Source of the DNA: Bacteroidia bacterium
GTDB taxonomy: Bacteria > Bacteroidota > Bacteroidia > NS11-12g > UBA9320
NCBI GenBank assembly: GCA_017857855.1
Contig: JAFMCI010000018.1
Span: 1 to 37,214 of the forward strand
DNA length: 37,214 nt
Direction of reading: 5' to 3'
This document shows, piece by piece, positions 24,569 through 32,421 of the stretch. Position numbers and translations under genes: made by a program. The number at the start of each line of letters is the position of its first letter. Position 1 is the first letter of the stretch. Below the pieces are notes generated by a model. It saw only the letters and a program-made list of their open reading frames with translations. It did not search any database and was not told the DNA's origin.

Positions 24569-25057
24569 ATGAACATAACACCAGCGTTTATTCGAAATGA
24601 ATTAAAACAGGTAAAAGATCCAGAGATACCTACTATATCTATAGTAGATTTAGGAATAGTAACAGGCATAGAAATAGGTGAACATAACACCGTTCACGTT
24701 ACGCTCACGCCCACTTTTGCCGGCTGTCCGGCTCTGCGAATGATGGAAGACATGGTAAAAGAGCATTTGGGTAAGATTGAAAATCTCGGTGAAATAACTG
24801 TAAAAACCAGTTTTGAAACAACCTGGACAACTGACTTAATTTCTGACGAAGGGCACGCTGCTATAAAACAACATGGCCTTGCTCCACCGATGCGCAATTG
24901 TGCGCATATAAGTATGGAAATATTAGAAGCAACTAGCTGTCCTTATTGCGACAGTAACGATACTAAAATGAAAAGCCCTTTTGGTCCGACGCTATGCAGA
25001 AGCTTACACTATTGCAACAATTGCAAACAAGCTTTTGAAGGCTTTAAGCCAGTATAA
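24569..25057 (+). CDS. paaD: PaaD, maturation factor of the phenylacetyl-CoA epoxidase
   Basis: The 162-residue product has an N-terminal MIP18/DUF59 domain (VKDPEIPTISIVDLGIV, TPTFAGCPALRMMEDMV) and a C-terminal zinc-ribbon-like part with four cysteines, CPYCDSND and CRSLHYCNNC. PaaD is needed for an active epoxidase, probably through iron or iron-sulfur delivery to PaaE or the di-iron centre. It starts one base after paaC. The expected reductase gene paaE does not follow; the next gene is a MarC-family protein. Confidence 0.94.
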   Translation: MNITPAFIRNELKQVKDPEIPTISIVDLGIVTGIEIGEHNTVHVTLTPTFAGCPALRMMEDMVKEHLGKIENLGEITVKTSFETTWTTDLISDEGHAAIKQHGLAPPMRNCAHISMEILEATSCPYCDSNDTKMKSPFGPTLCRSLHYCNNCKQAFEGFKPV

Positions 25058-25135
25058 AGGAGAGAATTAGAAGGATTCTTTGATCCACTTCTAAAAATCA
25101 ATATTTAGTTCACCTTTGTAGAAGATTAATTGCAA

Positions 25136-25714
25136 ATGAATTTCAATCAAATCTTATCCGCCTTTCTAATTCTATTCGCTGTAATTGATGTGATTGGTTC
25201 TATACCTCTTATAATAGCCATTAAAGAAAAAACTCCTATCCGTCCTGCGCTTGCTACCTTAGTTTCAGGAGTTATCATGATCGCATTTCTTTTTTTAGGA
25301 GAGAAATTGCTCACTTTTATTGGCGTGGATATAAAATCATTCGCAGTAGCGGGAAGCATACTAATGGGGTTCATTGCGTTTGAAATGCTCCTAGGAGTAC
25401 AGATTTTTAAAGAAGATGATGACGCAGCCACCGCATCTGCTTCTGTAGTTCCTTTGGCATTCCCACTTCTAGCAGGAGCAGGCACACTAACCACCATCAT
25501 ATCCATTAGAGCGGAGTATGAAATCATCAATATTATTTTAGCAATTGTACTTAATATGATTGTTATTTATGGTGTGCTTAAGTCCGTAAACTTCATACAG
25601 AAAATTATTGGCAAAGCAGGCACCAAAATATTAAATAAAGTATTCGGTATAATCCTTTTGGCAATTGCCGTAAAACTATTCAGTGCCAACGCAAAATTGC
25701 TCTTCACCAACTAA
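25136..25714 (+). CDS. MarC-family integral membrane protein
   Basis: The 192-residue protein has six predicted membrane helices and the MarC/YhgN features: FLILFAVIDVIGSIPLI at the start, AVAGSILMGFIAFEMLLG in the middle and VPLAFPLLAGAGTLTTII. The family was once linked to antibiotic resistance; its real function is not known. The ATG at 25136 gives the usual N-terminus; a TTG two codons upstream is less likely. A box with seven of eight matches (CACCTTTG, 25111-25118) may be the promoter. The following barrel gene starts four bases after its stop. Confidence 0.88.
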   Translation: MNFNQILSAFLILFAVIDVIGSIPLIIAIKEKTPIRPALATLVSGVIMIAFLFLGEKLLTFIGVDIKSFAVAGSILMGFIAFEMLLGVQIFKEDDDAATASASVVPLAFPLLAGAGTLTTIISIRAEYEIINIILAIVLNMIVIYGVLKSVNFIQKIIGKAGTKILNKVFGIILLAIAVKLFSANAKLLFTN

Positions 25715-25718
25715 ACAG

Positions 25719-26363
25719 ATGAGGGCTGTTTTAATTTGCTTTTGTTTATGTTGTGTTACTTTAGCTACTGCTCAGAATAATCTTATTGACTCTATAAAAA
25801 TAGCCTTGACCGAAAAACCAAAATATTTCATTGGCTTCCATCACAGAAACACCATTGTTCACGCTACCCCAACCACTCTTTATGGTTTAATCGCTGGCGC
25901 TACCTTTAATTCGAAAGTATCACTATATGCTGGAGGATACGGATTTAGTGGCATACAAGAAACATTGCTTAGGCAAAGTAGCAACTTTGGTGAAGATTCT
26001 ATTTACAGATACGTGAGCACTAGAAACGCCAGCATAGGCATAGAATATACCTATTACCATTACCAAAGATTAAGTCTTAGTGCTCCGCTGCAAATAGGTT
26101 TTGGAAGCGTATCTCATGAATATAAGTCGGCAGATAAAACGACCCTAGTTTTAAAAGAAAAATCAAACATGGTGCCCTTAGAAATAGGAACCACCGCCTA
26201 CATAGAACTGCTACCTTGGGTAGGAATTAGAGGAGGTTTTGGTTATCGATTACAGCTGGGAAAAAAGACGGCATTTCAGTACTCCTCTCCCTACTACAGC
26301 CTCGGTGTTTCTATACTTCTGGAGCAGATTTACCATGATTTAAGAAAGAGATTAGAAGCGTGA
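25719..26363 (+). CDS. Outer-membrane beta-barrel protein of unknown function
   Basis: The 214-residue product starts with a signal peptide (cleavage after ATAQ, about residue 18) and contains alternating strands rich in Tyr, Gly and Ser, as in small outer-membrane barrels. The start at 25719 was chosen because it begins the signal peptide; an earlier in-frame start would overlap marC. It is probably co-transcribed with marC (four-base gap) and converges with the thioredoxin-like gene, nine bases between stops. No named family is recognised. Confidence 0.68.
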   Translation: MRAVLICFCLCCVTLATAQNNLIDSIKIALTEKPKYFIGFHHRNTIVHATPTTLYGLIAGATFNSKVSLYAGGYGFSGIQETLLRQSSNFGEDSIYRYVSTRNASIGIEYTYYHYQRLSLSAPLQIGFGSVSHEYKSADKTTLVLKEKSNMVPLEIGTTAYIELLPWVGIRGGFGYRLQLGKKTAFQYSSPYYSLGVSILLEQIYHDLRKRLEA

Positions 26364-26372
26364 TACGCCTAG

Positions 26373-27806
26373 CTATTCTTTCTTTTCTGGCTCTACCACA
26401 CCTTGCTCCTCCAGTAAAAACTGAATGGTGTTTGCTATATCATGTGCACCTATCTTTTTAAAGCGAATCTTTTTGTCTTTATCTAAAACAAAGATTTGAG
26501 GTGTGGTTCGTATGTTGTAATATTCCCTAAATTTATCGTCCCCAAACGCATTAGCCACGTTTATAAAATCGTATTTTTCCTCTGCCAGCCTTTTTTTCCA
26601 ACCCTCCCAGTCTCCTTGAGTATACACCGCATAAATTTCAAAGTGTTCATTCGTCATACTGTCGTACATTGCCTTTATGATCGGCATTTCTTTTTTACAA
26701 TGACCACAATTTATATCCCAAAACACCAGTACGGTAACAGGCTTATCAATAGCTTGCATACTTATTCTTTTGGTAAACGTAGTATCAGGCATACTCATTT
26801 CAGGAGCTAGAATGTCACAAAGAGTTGGTTCCATTTTATTGCTCTCTTCACACATTTTTGCGACGTAAGACGAATCTGCCCAAAATGCTTTTCCTGCACA
26901 GTAATAATTTTTAGCCATGTGCCAAAGCGCCTTATCCATACACATAAACTTAGACTCCTCAAAGTAGCGTAATAAGTAATGTATAGTATATTTATATTGC
27001 TCTTTACTTCCTCCCTTTTCTATTCTATTTATCAGAACATCTGCCATAGCAATGGCAGAATCAGGAACTGGAATCATGTAATTGTCAAAATAATCTTTTA
27101 GCTTATTGTGAAAAACAGGAGACAACATCAGTCCGTCTTCAGACATTGTTACATTATCCCAGTAGTGCTCTCTCATCCACAGATACTGATTTTTTCTTGC
27201 TTCTTCCTTGTTTATATTCTGTTCTAATTCTATAGCTTTAACTTCCTCCATTGCCAAGTATAATGTACCGATGAACAGCGTTGGGTTAGATTTTGCTATG
27301 GCACTTCGTTTAGCAGAAACCAAGGTGCTAATATTTTTTAGTTGTTCACTAAGTTCTTTTTTGACAGTCTCATCCGTTTCTGCATCATAGCTCTTCTTTA
27401 ATTGTGAACCTAGGATGCCTTGCTCCACTGCCAATTTATTGAATTCGAAAAAGAGTTCATTTTCCTTAGAACCTTTGCTTGTAGTAATCTTGGGACTTAG
27501 TGTAGTGTCAGTAGTAAACGCATATTTCATTTGATTCTCATCCGTTGAAACCAGTATTTCAAAATAGTTTTTCTTCGGCAATACCACCAAGTAAACGCCG
27601 GTTTTAAGTTTTTCTTTACCCGTAAAATGAAAAACCCCATTTTTACATTCTGAGGTGTCACGTAAATACTGTTTGTCGCCAAAATGATTTGCCAGCAATA
27701 ACTCGTCATCACAAGTCAGACCATTAATAGTTACTGCAATATCATACTGAGCAAAAGCACTTGAGCAAAAGAAAAGGCTCATAAATAAAGTCAACTTTTT
27801 TATCAT
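26373..27806 (-). CDS. Exported TlpA/ResA-like thiol-disulfide protein
   Basis: The 477-residue product has a signal peptide (MIKKLTLFMSLFFCSSAFAQ), an N-terminal beta-rich DUF4369-like domain (about residues 20-120), a helical middle part, and a C-terminal thioredoxin fold with the redox motif FWDINCGHCKKEMP near residue 370. Such fusions are common in Bacteroidota and act in the periplasm or at the outer membrane as thiol-disulfide exchange proteins. The start at 27806 begins the signal peptide and lies 24 bases downstream of an exact promoter box. Longer in-frame versions would run through that promoter. Confidence 0.87.
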   Translation of the reverse strand: MIKKLTLFMSLFFCSSAFAQYDIAVTINGLTCDDELLLANHFGDKQYLRDTSECKNGVFHFTGKEKLKTGVYLVVLPKKNYFEILVSTDENQMKYAFTTDTTLSPKITTSKGSKENELFFEFNKLAVEQGILGSQLKKSYDAETDETVKKELSEQLKNISTLVSAKRSAIAKSNPTLFIGTLYLAMEEVKAIELEQNINKEEARKNQYLWMREHYWDNVTMSEDGLMLSPVFHNKLKDYFDNYMIPVPDSAIAMADVLINRIEKGGSKEQYKYTIHYLLRYFEESKFMCMDKALWHMAKNYYCAGKAFWADSSYVAKMCEESNKMEPTLCDILAPEMSMPDTTFTKRISMQAIDKPVTVLVFWDINCGHCKKEMPIIKAMYDSMTNEHFEIYAVYTQGDWEGWKKRLAEEKYDFINVANAFGDDKFREYYNIRTTPQIFVLDKDKKIRFKKIGAHDIANTIQFLLEEQGVVEPEKKE

Positions 27807-27830
27807 TTTTTTGATTGGTATTATTTTGTA

Positions 27831-27838
27831 CAAATATA
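27831..27838 (-). promoter_or_regulatory. -7 promoter box of the TlpA-like gene
   Basis: On the minus strand this is TATATTTG, an exact match to TAnnTTTG, 24 bases before the ATG at 27806. It supports the shorter reading of that gene. Confidence 0.55.
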
Positions 27839-27899
27839 GTAAGGCAAAGACGTATATAAAATGCTTAACGTTGCGCTGAACTTTCACATTTACACAAAA

Positions 27900-28250
27900 A
27901 TGGTGCCGAACAATACTTCCTTTTTTGAAAATGTCTATGAGGTTGCACGACTCATACCCATAGGACGTGTAACTAGTTATGGAGCTATTGGGGCCTATTT
28001 AGGATCTGCCAAATCTGCCCGCATGGTAGGCTGGGCAATGAATAACGCACATCAGCAAAAACCTAAAGTACCTGCGCACAGAGTAGTAAATCGAAATGGA
28101 ATGCTTACAGGTAAGTTTCATTTTGCATCTGTTAATGATATGCAACATTTACTTGAAGCAGAAGGAATTGAGGTAAAACATGACCAAATAGTGAATTTTA
28201 ACGCCCTTTTTTGGAATCCTAAAGAGCATTTGAAAGTAAATCCTAAATGA
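27900..28250 (+). CDS. Alkyltransferase-like protein (MGMT fold without the reactive Cys)
   Basis: The 116-residue product is the DNA-binding half of the O6-alkylguanine alkyltransferase fold. It has IPIGRVTSYGAIG with the base-flipping Tyr (residue 27), SAKSARMVGWAMN with the Arg finger (residue 41), and VPAHRVVNRNG, where Ala59 replaces the methyl-accepting Cys of the PCHRV motif. This marks an ATL protein, which binds bulky O6-alkylguanine and passes it to nucleotide excision repair. The ATG at 27900 was chosen to fit the usual family N-terminus; an ATG at 27861 is possible and would add 13 residues. The stop overlaps the next start (ATGA). Confidence 0.88.
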   Translation: MVPNNTSFFENVYEVARLIPIGRVTSYGAIGAYLGSAKSARMVGWAMNNAHQQKPKVPAHRVVNRNGMLTGKFHFASVNDMQHLLEAEGIEVKHDQIVNFNALFWNPKEHLKVNPK

Positions 28251-28879
28251 AAAAATATTATCTCTTTGTTTCCGTTCTTATCATAAGTAGTACAAGTTTC
28301 GCTCAACATAAAAAAGAACAGAAACTTGTGAGTGTAAGATTGGGTTTTAGTGGTACAGGATTACTAATAAAAGCAATCGGTAAAGCTGATTTATTCAGTA
28401 AAGACTCCTTTAGCGTGGGTAATATTTCCACATCCAAAAGACCAGCGATATCAGCCGCATTTGATTTTAGTCTTACAGATCGTTTAAGTCTTGGTGGCAT
28501 TTTTTCGCACCAAGTATTTTCAGGCGAGATAAATGATTATAAAGGCGTTGTAGGAGGTAAAACTTTTGTTATAAATCACATAGATTTCAAATTAAAGAGG
28601 ACCTACATTGGAGCCATACCCAAAATACATTGGGCCGTCAAAAACGAAGATTTTGACTTTTATTCGGGCGTTCGGGTTGGCTACCTTTTATGTACCAGCG
28701 ATGTAAATGTTAATGACCACGATTTTAAAGCATTAGATGCCTTCAAAGGTGGGCGCATCGCGCTTGGTATAGTGCCCCTAGGCGCCAATTTATATCTTAA
28801 CCAAAACCTTGGCCTTAATGCTGAAATATCCGTAGGAGCACCATATATATTTGGCATAGGTATTAACTATAGATTTTAA
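28247..28879 (+). CDS. Outer-membrane beta-barrel protein of unknown function
   Basis: The 210-residue product has a signal peptide (cleavage after SFAQ, about residue 20) followed by barrel-like strands such as LVSVRLGFSGTGLLI and a C-terminal strand ending in Phe (GIGINYRF), a typical barrel C-terminus. It overlaps the ATL gene by four bases (ATGA), so the two are translationally coupled although no functional link is obvious. It converges with the polyprenyl synthase gene. Confidence 0.7.
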   Translation: MKKYYLFVSVLIISSTSFAQHKKEQKLVSVRLGFSGTGLLIKAIGKADLFSKDSFSVGNISTSKRPAISAAFDFSLTDRLSLGGIFSHQVFSGEINDYKGVVGGKTFVINHIDFKLKRTYIGAIPKIHWAVKNEDFDFYSGVRVGYLLCTSDVNVNDHDFKALDAFKGGRIALGIVPLGANLYLNQNLGLNAEISVGAPYIFGIGINYRF

Positions 28880-28891
28880 CTAGGAACACTC

Positions 28892-28929
28892 TTAGCTTAT
28901 TTTCCTATAACTAATTAAATTATTTTTTT
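28892..28929 (+). terminator. Possible terminator after the barrel gene
   Basis: TTAGCTTAT pairs with ATAACTAA (eight pairs with one bulged C, loop TTTCCT), followed after eight bases by a run of seven Ts. It lies 12 bases after the stop and in the convergent gap. The bulge and the spacer make it only moderately convincing. Confidence 0.35.
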
Positions 28930-29894
28930 CGTTCAATCACGTAATCTACAAGCGCTTGTAGATACTCTGTTGAAGAAATAGTAGTTATACTGTTAAGCAC
29001 GCTTTCTGCCTTTGCTTTATAAAAGCGCATTCTTTCTTGAGCATATTCAATACCTCCTTTACCCTTAACAAAAGCAATGACCTCATTGATCTCGTCCTTC
29101 GATTTTTTATCTTTTTTGATGATCTTGATAATGACCCTTTTTTCACTTTTATCTGCATTACGCAGTGCATAAATAAGTGGAAGTGTCATTTTCTTTTCAA
29201 TTATATCAATACCTGTAGGCTTACCCACTTTGTTATCGCCGTAGTCAAATAAGTCGTCTTTAATTTGAAAAGCAATGCCTATAGCCTCTCCCATTTCAAT
29301 AATTTTAGCAACTGATTCTTCATCCGCACTAGCGCTATGCGCCCCTATTCCGCAACAACTAGCGAGTAACGAAGCCGTCTTCTTGGTAATAATATCAAAA
29401 TATACGTCTTCCGTAATATCCAATTTACGCGCCTTCTCCATTTGTAGAAGCTCTCCCTCACTCATTTGTTCTACAGCCGTAGAAAGTATCTCAAGTGCTT
29501 TAAAATCTTTGTTTTTAAGCGACAGCAATAACCCTTTAGATAAGAGATAATCGCCCACCAAAACAGCTACTTTATTTTTCCATAGTGCGTTTATAGAAAA
29601 GAAACCACGGCGGGTGTTTGCTTCGTCTACTACGTCGTCATGTACAAGGGTAGCTGTATGCAATAGTTCCACTAGAGCCGCGCCCCTATAAGTTGCCTCA
29701 TTTATGTCTCCAAAAAGTTTCGCACAGTGAAGCACGAGCAATGGCCTCATTTGTTTACCCTTACGTTTTACAATGTAATTCATAATGGTATCTAACAATG
29801 GAACTTTACTCTTAACACTGTCTTTGAATCGGGCTTCAAAGATTTTCAGCTCCTCTTGTATAGGTGCTTTAATATAGGCGACAATATCTGCCAT
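28920..29894 (-). CDS. ispB: Trans-polyprenyl diphosphate synthase
   Basis: The enzyme extends farnesyl or geranylgeranyl diphosphate with isopentenyl units to make the long chain used for the menaquinone tail. The 324-residue length is typical. Motifs present are GKQMRP (46-51), the first Asp-rich motif DDVVD (86-90) with RR at 95-96, and the second, KDDLFDYGDN (212-221). The bulky or small residue before the first motif that sets chain length is within LVELLHTATLVH; I cannot predict the exact length from it. The gene stands alone, separated from the exbD gene upstream by a terminator. Confidence 0.92.
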   Translation of the reverse strand: MADIVAYIKAPIQEELKIFEARFKDSVKSKVPLLDTIMNYIVKRKGKQMRPLLVLHCAKLFGDINEATYRGAALVELLHTATLVHDDVVDEANTRRGFFSINALWKNKVAVLVGDYLLSKGLLLSLKNKDFKALEILSTAVEQMSEGELLQMEKARKLDITEDVYFDIITKKTASLLASCCGIGAHSASADEESVAKIIEMGEAIGIAFQIKDDLFDYGDNKVGKPTGIDIIEKKMTLPLIYALRNADKSEKRVIIKIIKKDKKSKDEINEVIAFVKGKGGIEYAQERMRFYKAKAESVLNSITTISSTEYLQALVDYVIERKK

Positions 29895-29928
29895 ACTTTA
29901 TAGTGGTGCAAGGTACTATCGTAAAACA

Positions 29929-29956
29929 AAAAAAGAGAGCAATTGCTCTCTTTTTT
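29929..29956 (-). terminator. Rho-independent terminator of the exbB/exbD operon
   Basis: A perfect 28-base palindrome with a GC-containing core (GAGAGC/GCTCTC) is flanked by A-runs and T-runs. It lies 20 bases past the stop of the last exbD gene. Because it is symmetric it could act in both directions, but the only transcription running into it comes from the minus strand. Confidence 0.88.
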
Positions 29957-29976
29957 AAATTCTATAACCTTACGTA

Positions 29977-30438
29977 TTAATCTTTAGCCGCTTTAGCAGC
30001 AGTATAACTTAGTTTCAAGGCGTTTACCTTTCTTAATTCTTGTTTTATATCCGATACTATACCCATCTTAACCGTTTCGTCAGCCTTCAGAGAAGTGGTC
30101 ATATATGGGACCTCAGCTTCATCTTTTTTAGCATTTTCCATGGTAATGTAGGTTTGAATATCATCTACAGTTGCAAATGCGTCTGCGAGTTGAATACGAG
30201 GAGAGGTACCCAGCGTCTCATCTAAAGGTGGGCCTACAAAAATGTAGTGCAGTCTAGATTTTTTCTCTAGCTTCTCTACCTCAGTAGCCTGTGGCAACTT
30301 CGTTCGTATTTTCATTTCACGATCTCTCATCTTGGTAGCTACCATGAAGAAGAACAAAAGCATAAATACAATATCTGGTAAAGCTGAAGTATTAATAGCT
30401 GGGGTGGATCTTCCACCGTCTTTTTTAAATTTTGACAT
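29977..30438 (-). CDS. exbD: ExbD/TolR-family proton-channel subunit (second copy)
   Basis: The 153-residue protein has a short cytosolic N-terminus, one membrane helix starting at ALPDIVFMLLFFFMV with the proton-carrying Asp (about residue 22), and a periplasmic domain. ExbD and ExbB form the motor that energises TonB-dependent transport or related envelope processes. It starts one base after the stop of the first exbD gene and ends the operon. The periplasmic part differs markedly from that of its neighbour, suggesting a heteromeric complex or separate partners. Confidence 0.92.
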   Translation of the reverse strand: MSKFKKDGGRSTPAINTSALPDIVFMLLFFFMVATKMRDREMKIRTKLPQATEVEKLEKKSRLHYIFVGPPLDETLGTSPRIQLADAFATVDDIQTYITMENAKKDEAEVPYMTTSLKADETVKMGIVSDIKQELRKVNALKLSYTAAKAAKD

Positions 30439-30439
30439 T

Positions 30440-30994
30440 TTACTTCACTCCTATATTTACTGGTTCCGCTTCTGATAACTTTTTAGGATACTTTGATTTA
30501 ACATCCTTTATCTTATTTTCTTCTCTTTCTGGACTTAAGTCAGAGTAACTCTTCCCGTAAGTTCTCATAGAATACTCGTCTCGCACTTCATTGTATGCTG
30601 CAGTAAGCTCATTATAAACCTGAACATACATTTTGTACGAAGTCCCTCTGTCATTTTTCAATGAAACTATTGCTTTAGTAGAACTACTTGCAAGGCTTGG
30701 ATCTCTTCCTTCGTTAGTTAGGTGGTCTTTGCACTTTTGCTTCAGCTTGTCAATAGACATAACATCTCCTTCAACCAAAAGTAAATCTGCTGAGTTTACC
30801 AAAACTTCCAAAACCTCACGTTTTTTCTGTTGTGAATTCTCTGGTGGAGTTTCAGATATTGGTGGCAATGCAACTTGCAATCCAGTAGGAATATCCATTG
30901 TAGTAGTTACCAGGAAGAACACCAATAGCAAGAAGGCGATATCTGCCATCGAACCGGCGTTAATTTCTGGTATATCTCTTCTTCTTTTTCCCAT
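30440..30994 (-). CDS. exbD: ExbD/TolR-family proton-channel subunit (first copy)
   Basis: The 184-residue protein begins with a basic segment (MGKRRRDIPEINAGS) and the membrane helix SMADIAFLLLVFFLVTTTM with the key Asp. The periplasmic domain is followed by a charged C-terminal tail of about 45 residues (YSDLSPEREENKIKDVKSKYPKKL, written here in parts: YSDLSPEREEN, then KIKDVKSKYPKKL). It lies six bases after the 138-residue membrane protein gene and one base before the second exbD gene. Confidence 0.92.
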   Translation of the reverse strand: MGKRRRDIPEINAGSMADIAFLLLVFFLVTTTMDIPTGLQVALPPISETPPENSQQKKREVLEVLVNSADLLLVEGDVMSIDKLKQKCKDHLTNEGRDPSLASSSTKAIVSLKNDRGTSYKMYVQVYNELTAAYNEVRDEYSMRTYGKSYSDLSPEREENKIKDVKSKYPKKLSEAEPVNIGVK

Positions 30995-31000
30995 TTTATA

Positions 31001-31417
31001 TTAATCTCTAAATAAGCCGATGCCTTCTGAAACTATTATAGAACCTACTGCAGCAAATGTTAAAAACGCTGATAAATATAGTCCCATATCTATTCTTTTA
31101 GACACTGCCTTTGTTGTCACACCATATTCCTCATAACTTGGAGATAGATTTCCTGGTGCAACCGCATAACAAATTACACAAACTAATGCAACAGACCCAA
31201 TGGTTATCAGCATTTTTTTGGCATTTGAAGGGTTTTCAACAAGAAATTTACCTGTAGATAAAATTATGGCTATAAGACCTGCAACACCTAATCCTAAGGC
31301 AACATAAAGTCCCATTTCAGCTCCTTGATAATCTTTACCACTTAATATCATGACAAAGAATATTAGAACAAGTAATACTACTGCAGCGTAGTATGCTATT
31401 TTCCCATATTTACCCAT
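31001..31417 (-). CDS. Four-helix membrane protein of unknown function in the exbB/exbD operon
   Basis: The 138-residue product has about four hydrophobic helices (near residues 5-25, 34-54, 67-87 and 112-133) and a short polar loop APGNLSPSYEEYG before the last one. I recall similar small membrane proteins between exbB and exbD genes in other Bacteroidota, but no function. Its start codon shares one base with the exbB stop (TAATG), so it is translationally coupled with exbB, and the exbD genes follow six bases later. An accessory role in the ExbB/ExbD motor is a reasonable inference from position only. Confidence 0.8.
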   Translation of the reverse strand: MGKYGKIAYYAAVVLLVLIFFVMILSGKDYQGAEMGLYVALGLGVAGLIAIILSTGKFLVENPSNAKKMLITIGSVALVCVICYAVAPGNLSPSYEEYGVTTKAVSKRIDMGLYLSAFLTFAAVGSIIVSEGIGLFRD

Positions 31418-32241
31418 TATCCTTTTATTACTTTGTTTTTAACTAAAATATCTATCAATGAGATAGAAGCATCTTCCATTTTGTTTACAATACCATCAAC
31501 TTTAGAAGTTATAAAGTTATATGCTATTTGAAGAATAATTGCAACAATAAGTCCTGCTACTGTGGTAAGAAGTGCAACTTTAATACCTTTAGCAACTACC
31601 GCTGGAGAAATATCACCTGCTGCTTCAATAGCATCAAATGCATCAATCATACCTATTACTGTTCCCAAGAAACCAAGCATTGGTGCAAGAGCAATGAAAA
31701 GTGCCAACCATACTAACCCTTTATCCAATTGTCCCATTTGCACAGAACCATAGCTAACTACCGATTTTTCTACAATATCAATAGAACCTTGATCAGCTCT
31801 ATCTAATCCTTGATAAAAGATACTTGCTACTGGACCTCTAGTGTTTCTGCAAATTTCTTTAGCGCCTTCAATATTTCCAGCTGCAACTTGCTCTTCTATT
31901 TGAGCTACAAATTTGTCAGTGTTAATGCTCATCCAGAATAAAGATATGATACGCTCAATTGCGATAGCCAAACCTAGGATAAAACAGATTAAAGGAAGTG
32001 ACATAAAGAATGCGCCACCTTCAATAAATTTCTTTTTTAGTACTTGTATTCCTGATTCTTCAACCGCCACTTCTGATGTCTCTTCGACAACTTCAGTGAT
32101 TACTTCATTTGAATCTGTAGAGACTGCATCTGCAGTGTCAGTTTCTGACGATGCTGCTGCAGAGTCTGGTTGAGCGAATACTGATTGAACATTCAATGTC
32201 ATTACACATAACAACATTACTAACGATGTGATTTTTTTCAT
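31417..32241 (-). CDS. exbB: ExbB/TolQ/MotA-family proton-channel protein
   Basis: The 274-residue protein has a signal-peptide-like N-terminus (cleavage likely after VFAQ), an acidic Ser/Thr/Glu linker (about residues 25-65), then three membrane helices of the ExbB fold. The segment LAPMLGFLGTVIGMIDAFDAI and the last helix ALLTTVAGLIVAIILQ carry the conserved residues of the family. The added exported N-terminus is longer than in E. coli ExbB and resembles Bacteroidota forms. It leads an operon with the unknown membrane protein and two exbD genes. Confidence 0.94.
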   Translation of the reverse strand: MKKITSLVMLLCVMTLNVQSVFAQPDSAAASSETDTADAVSTDSNEVITEVVEETSEVAVEESGIQVLKKKFIEGGAFFMSLPLICFILGLAIAIERIISLFWMSINTDKFVAQIEEQVAAGNIEGAKEICRNTRGPVASIFYQGLDRADQGSIDIVEKSVVSYGSVQMGQLDKGLVWLALFIALAPMLGFLGTVIGMIDAFDAIEAAGDISPAVVAKGIKVALLTTVAGLIVAIILQIAYNFITSKVDGIVNKMEDASISLIDILVKNKVIKG

Positions 32242-32271
32242 TTTAATTTAAGGCTTATTACGAATTGCGGA

Positions 32272-32279
32272 CAAAAATA
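32272..32279 (-). promoter_or_regulatory. -7 promoter box of the exbB operon
   Basis: On the minus strand this reads TATTTTTG, an exact TAnnTTTG match, 30 bases before the exbB ATG. No good -33 TTG was found. Confidence 0.5.
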
Positions 32280-32421
32280 GAAAAAATTAGGCACCTAAAG
32301 CATGTTATCCCCTTTTTTTAATTTTAATCCTTTGTTATTTTAATTCGAAAGTCATCTTTTAAAGTATAATATTTTTTATACGTTATAAAAACAACCATTT
32401 TCGCTTTACCAAAGGGAAATA

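Noticed and set aside
25058-25100. AGAAT/ATTCT stem after paaD as a terminator
   Set aside because: Five pairs with a long loop and no T-run.
31528-32173. Open frames on the plus strand across exbB
   Set aside because: Antisense shadows of a well-supported ExbB gene with no homology features.
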